Assembly: GCA_016202645.1 (NCBI GenBank)
Contig: JACQOF010000140.1
Coordinates: forward strand, 1 to 64,000
From: a bacterium
GTDB lineage: Bacteria; Lindowbacteria; 2-12-FULL-62-27
Length of the DNA: 64,000 nt
Direction: 5' to 3'
The translations under genes and the position numbers were made by a program. Shown here piece after piece: positions 60,694-64,000 of this stretch. Numbering within the stretch: position 1 is the first letter of the stretch; each line of letters begins with the position of its first letter. The notes beneath the pieces were generated by a model that was not told where the DNA came from, did no database searches, and worked only from the letters and a program-made list of their open reading frames with translations.

Positions 60694-61623
60694 ATCAAGC
60701 TGGACGAATTATCGATAGCCATTAGGCGGAAGGCACTGGACGTCGGGTTTGATCTTGCCGGGATAGCGTCGGCGAAGCCGCCGCCCAAGGCCGCGTTTCT
60801 GGACGAGTGGCTTGCCCGGGGATACGCGGGAGAAATGGCCTACCTCCGGCGGACCGCTGAAGTTCGGAAGGATGTTCGCCGGCAATTTCCCTGGGCGCGG
60901 TCCATCGTAATGCTCGCCGCGCAGCACCCCGGAGAAAAGGCGGATCGGGGACTCGGACGGCATATCGCCCGGTATGCCCAGGGGGACGATTATCACGACG
61001 TTCTGGACGCGCCTCTTCGGGAACTCGAAGAATTCATCCAACAGGATTCCTCCAGACTAACCGGCGCGGTTGCCCAAACCCGGCGTTACATCGATACGGG
61101 CCCCATTCCGGAAAAAAGTTTCGCCGCGGAGGCCGGCCTCGGCTGGATGGGGAAAAACACGCTGATCCTGAACGAATCATACGGTTCCTATTTTCTACTG
61201 GCCGACATCCTGACGGACCTCGACCTGCCGCCGGACCCCCCCGCAGTCGAACGGTGCGGTTCCTGCACGCTGTGTCTTGAATCCTGCCCGACCGGAGCTT
61301 TTGCTGCGCCGTACGTTTTGGATTCCACCAAATGTATTTCGTACCACACCATCGAAACCAAAACCGACCTGCCGCCAACGATCTCCGAACATCTGGAGGG
61401 CAATCTCTTTGGATGTGACATCTGCCAGGAAGTCTGCCCGTGGAACAAAAGCAAGGGCGGAGAAACCCGGTTCCAGCCTCGACCCGCCTACCGAGCCATC
61501 GAACCGGCGAATCTGCGGGAAATGTCCGTGGAAGCCTTTCGTTCCGCATTCAAAGGCTCCCCGCTTAAGCGACCCGGCTTGGATAAACTTCGGTTGACCG
61601 CCCAACATATCCCCAGAGGTTGA
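60694..61623 (+). CDS. queG: Epoxyqueuosine reductase with no standard start codon
   Basis: A 309-residue QueG that finishes queuosine in tRNA using cobalamin and two 4Fe-4S clusters: CGSCTLCLESCPTG and CDICQEVCPWNK, plus RYIDTGPIPEKSFAAEAGLGWMGKN. The conserved N-terminus (LDELSIAIRRKALDVGFDLAGIA) is encoded from about 60694, but no in-frame ATG, GTG or TTG exists between the TGA at 60655 and ATG 60835. GAGGTG sits five bases before an ATC at 60694; a CTG at 60700 is the alternative. Starting at 60835 would delete 47 conserved residues. Confidence 0.85.
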   Translation: MKLDELSIAIRRKALDVGFDLAGIASAKPPPKAAFLDEWLARGYAGEMAYLRRTAEVRKDVRRQFPWARSIVMLAAQHPGEKADRGLGRHIARYAQGDDYHDVLDAPLRELEEFIQQDSSRLTGAVAQTRRYIDTGPIPEKSFAAEAGLGWMGKNTLILNESYGSYFLLADILTDLDLPPDPPAVERCGSCTLCLESCPTGAFAAPYVLDSTKCISYHTIETKTDLPPTISEHLEGNLFGCDICQEVCPWNKSKGGETRFQPRPAYRAIEPANLREMSVEAFRSAFKGSPLKRPGLDKLRLTAQHIPRG

Positions 61624-61696
61624 GTTATTTGAGTTATTCCGTTATTTGAGTTATTCCGGTTTGACTTCTTTGGTCGGCCGTTAGACAATTACGCCC

Positions 61697-62419
61697 ATGA
61701 GCATCTCCTCCACGTTTCTGTTTTCCCTTTCCGGGCTCCATGCCGCGGTTGATCGACAGGCCGTATCGGCCAACAATGTCTCGAATCTTCGGACGACGGG
61801 CTTTAAGGCCCAGCGGGCGACGCAGGCGGATGTCCGGACCGGGGGCACGAAAGTTGATTCGATCGACAGCCTCACGCACCAGGGGCCGATTCTTCGGACG
61901 GGCGGAGCGCTGGATCTGACAATCGCTGGAAATGGATATTTCCAAGTCCAATCTCCAGCCGGAGTGATGTCCTATACCCGGGACGGCAGTTTCAACCTGG
62001 ACGGCATGGGCCAGATCGTCGATTCGAAGGGCAACGTCCTTCAGCCACCCATGACCGTGCCGCCCGGCGCGCAGGCCATCCAGATGACGGCGCGGGGCAG
62101 GGTCAGCGCGGTGATGCCGGATGGAACATTGGATGAACTCGGACAGATTCAGCTTGCCGGATTCACAAATCCGGGCGGGCTCATCCGCGAAGGCGATAAC
62201 CTCCTCCGGACGTCGGGAAACAGCGGCGCGCCCTTCCCCGGCGCACCCGGCCAGGGCGGACTCGGGACTCTGATTCCAGCGACAGTGGAAGGATCAAATG
62301 TCGATATCGCGACAGAAATGGTCGACCAGATCGTCAATCAGCGCTCATTCGAAGCCAACACCAAGACCATCCGCACCGCCGACGAAATGCTCGGGACTCT
62401 GCTCGACCTTAAACAATAA
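61697..62419 (+). CDS. Extra flagellar rod/hook-family protein
   Basis: A 240-residue FlgF/FlgG-like protein: SGLHAAVDRQAVSANNVSNLRTTGFKAQRA (rod signature), LTIAGNGYFQVQSPAGVMSYTRDGSFNLD, and VDIATEMVDQIVNQRSFEANTKTIRTADEMLGTLLDLKQ. It is distant from the two rod genes in the flg block and stands alone between queG and a convergent epimerase. Could be a FlgE-like or specialised rod component; the exact role is open. The 73-base gap upstream holds GAGTTATT direct repeats and no clear promoter. Confidence 0.8.
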   Translation: MSISSTFLFSLSGLHAAVDRQAVSANNVSNLRTTGFKAQRATQADVRTGGTKVDSIDSLTHQGPILRTGGALDLTIAGNGYFQVQSPAGVMSYTRDGSFNLDGMGQIVDSKGNVLQPPMTVPPGAQAIQMTARGRVSAVMPDGTLDELGQIQLAGFTNPGGLIREGDNLLRTSGNSGAPFPGAPGQGGLGTLIPATVEGSNVDIATEMVDQIVNQRSFEANTKTIRTADEMLGTLLDLKQ

Positions 62420-62425
62420 TTCGTG

Positions 62426-62526
62426 AGGGAGATAGGGAGAAAGGGAGAAAGGCGGGATTTTAAGTCAAAACAGAATTGGTGCTGTTCAAACAGGGTTATC
62501 CTATCTCCCTTTCTCCCTATCTCCCT
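62426..62526. repeat. Inverted repeat with 23-bp perfect arms between convergent genes
   Basis: AGGGAGATAGGGAGAAAGGG plus AGA (62426-62448) pairs perfectly with 62504-62526. The right arm lies in the 3' end of the epimerase gene and encodes its last residues RKGDREKGR. May act as a bidirectional terminator. Confidence 0.9.
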
Positions 62527-63655
62527 TTCTCCCTCCCAAGCCAAGGCGGTGACGCAGACGATGCTTCGAAAGTTCCGCCAGCGCCGCATCCACCCGGTCG
62601 CGGCTCTTCACCCCGCGAATCTGGTCGGCCAGTTCCGTTAACCCCTCCGCCCAACTTACCCGGGGAGCCCAACCCAGGAGCCGCCGGATCCGGCTGATGT
62701 CCGCGATGCAGTGGCGGATGTCGCCCGTGCGGTATTCCTTCAGAATTTTCGGCTGGATCGGACGGCCCATCGCATCGGCCAAGTCCTTCGCAACGCCCAA
62801 GATCGCCCGGGGCCGGCCGGAACCCACGTTGAGGGCGTGGCCGTCGGCGCGGTCTGAGAGGAGGGCCGAGAGATTGGCCGCCGCGATGTCCCGGACGTGG
62901 ATGAAATCCCGAGTCTGGCGGCCGTCCTCGAAAACGAGCGGCGCATGCCGGTTCAAAAGACGCGTGCCGAAAATCGCGAGAACGCCGGTGTAGGGATTGT
63001 CGAGAGACTGGCGCGGCCCGAAGACATTGAAATACCGGAGCGCCACAGTCGGGATGCCGTAGGTCCGGCCGATCAGTAAACACATCTCCTCCTGATCTCG
63101 TTTGGTCTGGGCGTAGATGGACGTCGGATCGAGACTCTTGTGTTCCGGCGTCAGCGCCGGCTTTAAGGCGGAGCGTCGGATCCGCAGCTCGTATCGGCCT
63201 CTACGCAAATCCCCCGGATCACGCTGGACCGCCTCCAGCACCAGGCGGCGCCCCGCCCGGTACGCGCCCTCACCGTAAATGCTCATGCTTGACGCGACCA
63301 CCAGTTTCCGAACGCGGTGTTTGCGGTTGACGAGATGATGCAGGAGGATGGCGGTGCCGCGGACGTTGATGTCGACGTATGCATCGATTTCGTACATGGA
63401 CTGCCCGACACCGACAAGACTCGCCTCATGGTAAATCACGTCAACTTTCGAGATCAGGTCTCCCAGAAGCCGGACGTTCCGGACGTCGCCTCGGACAAAA
63501 GTCGCGTTCGGCGAAAGATAGGCGGGCTTGCGCCGTGTTGGATGCACCTGCGGGTGCAGAGAGTCGAGCACAATCACGCGATGACCGTCGGCCAGAAGCG
63601 CGTCCACAATATGCGACCCGATGAAGCCGGCGCCACCTGTCACCAGAACCTTCAT
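62501..63655 (-). CDS. NAD-dependent nucleotide-sugar epimerase/dehydratase
   Basis: A 384-residue extended SDR: VLVTGGAGFIGSHIVDALLADGHRVIVLD, active-site SSMSIYGEG and YAQTK, and LRYFNVFGPRQSLDNPYTGV. Fits the UDP-glucose 4-epimerase-like group working in surface glycan synthesis; the substrate is unknown. An insertion at about 135-170 (basic, RRLVLEAVQRDPGDLRRGRY) is longer than usual. The last nine residues come from an inverted repeat. Overlaps the upstream methyltransferase stop by four bases. Confidence 0.85.
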   Translation of the reverse strand: MKVLVTGGAGFIGSHIVDALLADGHRVIVLDSLHPQVHPTRRKPAYLSPNATFVRGDVRNVRLLGDLISKVDVIYHEASLVGVGQSMYEIDAYVDINVRGTAILLHHLVNRKHRVRKLVVASSMSIYGEGAYRAGRRLVLEAVQRDPGDLRRGRYELRIRRSALKPALTPEHKSLDPTSIYAQTKRDQEEMCLLIGRTYGIPTVALRYFNVFGPRQSLDNPYTGVLAIFGTRLLNRHAPLVFEDGRQTRDFIHVRDIAAANLSALLSDRADGHALNVGSGRPRAILGVAKDLADAMGRPIQPKILKEYRTGDIRHCIADISRIRRLLGWAPRVSWAEGLTELADQIRGVKSRDRVDAALAELSKHRLRHRLGLGGRKGDREKGR

Positions 63656-64000
63656 GTTTTCTCCCCCGATTTCTTCAACACCAACGTAAACGCGCTGTAT
63701 CCGCAGATGCTCATTCCATAAACCTCCGCCAACTGCGCCAGATACGCATCCCAGTTGCCCACGTCGAACACCGGCGTTTCAACCGGCGACAGGCCGGACC
63801 ATTCGATCACCCGCTTGACGTCCGCAGGCAGAAACACATCGGACTTTCCGGGTATGGGGCGCTCGGCGTAATCAAGGGTTAATAGCATAAGTCCGCCCGG
63901 TTTGAGAACCCGCGCCATCTGCTCGACCGCATTTTTTTGATCGGCGGCGGGCTGAATGTGTTCCAACACGGAAATCGAAAAGACCCGGTCGAAGCATTGG
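63652..64000 (-). CDS. SAM-dependent methyltransferase, N-terminus cut by window edge
   Basis: The C-terminal 115 residues of a class I methyltransferase; the frame is open to the window end. FSISVLEHIQPAADQKNAVEQMARVLKPGGLMLLTLDYAERP is the post-SAM part of a Methyltransf_11 domain. Upstream of the sugar epimerase and overlapping it, so probably part of the same glycan operon. The start and SAM-binding loop are outside the window. Confidence 0.8.
   Translation of the reverse strand, partial: QCFDRVFSISVLEHIQPAADQKNAVEQMARVLKPGGLMLLTLDYAERPIPGKSDVFLPADVKRVIEWSGLSPVETPVFDVGNWDAYLAQLAEVYGMSICGYSAFTLVLKKSGEKT

Overview
The window is about 64 kb of gene-dense, roughly 60% GC bacterial DNA with no gene-free stretch above 300 bases. 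No rRNA, tRNA, CRISPR array, integrase or transposase was seen. The organism is a flagellated diderm: it has L- and P-ring genes flgH and flgI, an outer-membrane-type lipoprotein, a periplasmic parvulin, and a heptosyltransferase-like LPS or capsule enzyme. It respires aerobically with an aa3-type oxidase. The phylum cannot be named from this window; the gene mix and the density of short palindromic repeats resemble uncultured diderm lineages known mainly from metagenomes.

Layout. 0-5.3 kb: sulfate adenylyltransferase, a DUF2225 protein, a small lipoprotein, a TPR protein and a PpiD/SurA-type foldase. 5.4-18.4 kb: a cell-surface polysaccharide region with three SGNH proteins, four glycosyltransferase or methyltransferase types, CDP/dTDP deoxysugar genes (RfbF, RfbG, a C-methyltransferase and an RmlC-like cupin) and a small toxin-antitoxin-like pair. 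18.5-26.9 kb: rpmE-prfA-prmC followed by an acyl-transfer cluster (SGNH, MBOAT, methyltransferase, acyl carrier protein, MBOAT, SGNH and a 38-residue membrane peptide). 27-30.9 kb: cytochrome c oxidase operon. 30.9-37 kb: pdxJ, glmS, mnmE and mnmG on the minus strand. 37.1-42.9 kb: tig, clpP, clpX and lon. 42.9-45.9 kb: class V aminotransferase, serA and hisZ. 45.9-51.8 kb: murA-flgF-flgG-flgA-flgH-flgI-flgJ on the minus strand. 52-62.4 kb: two flagellins, one carrying a von Willebrand factor A domain, plus YyaL, an RsmI-like enzyme, DoxX, DUF1802, queG and an extra rod/hook protein. 62.5-64 kb: sugar epimerase and a truncated methyltransferase.

Three themes run through the window. First, many operon heads have a good -35/-10 pair whose -10 box ends only 7-11 nt before the start codon and no Shine-Dalgarno sequence, which is the layout of leaderless mRNAs; internal operon genes instead use overlaps or Shine-Dalgarno sites. 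Second, several palindromic repeat families sit between genes and also inside or across gene ends. They supply ribosome-binding sites (mnmG, the C-methyltransferase, an MBOAT gene), a stop codon (mnmG) and a likely start codon (the CPMC protein), and a heptosyltransferase gene holds three of them in frame. Third, surface modification dominates: five SGNH proteins, two MBOATs and a dedicated carrier protein point to an acylated exopolysaccharide or glycan.

The strongest candidates for something new are the VWA-domain flagellin with a 57-residue gene just upstream, the carrier-protein MBOAT/SGNH cluster without a DltA-type ligase, and the hairpin elements inserted into coding sequence.
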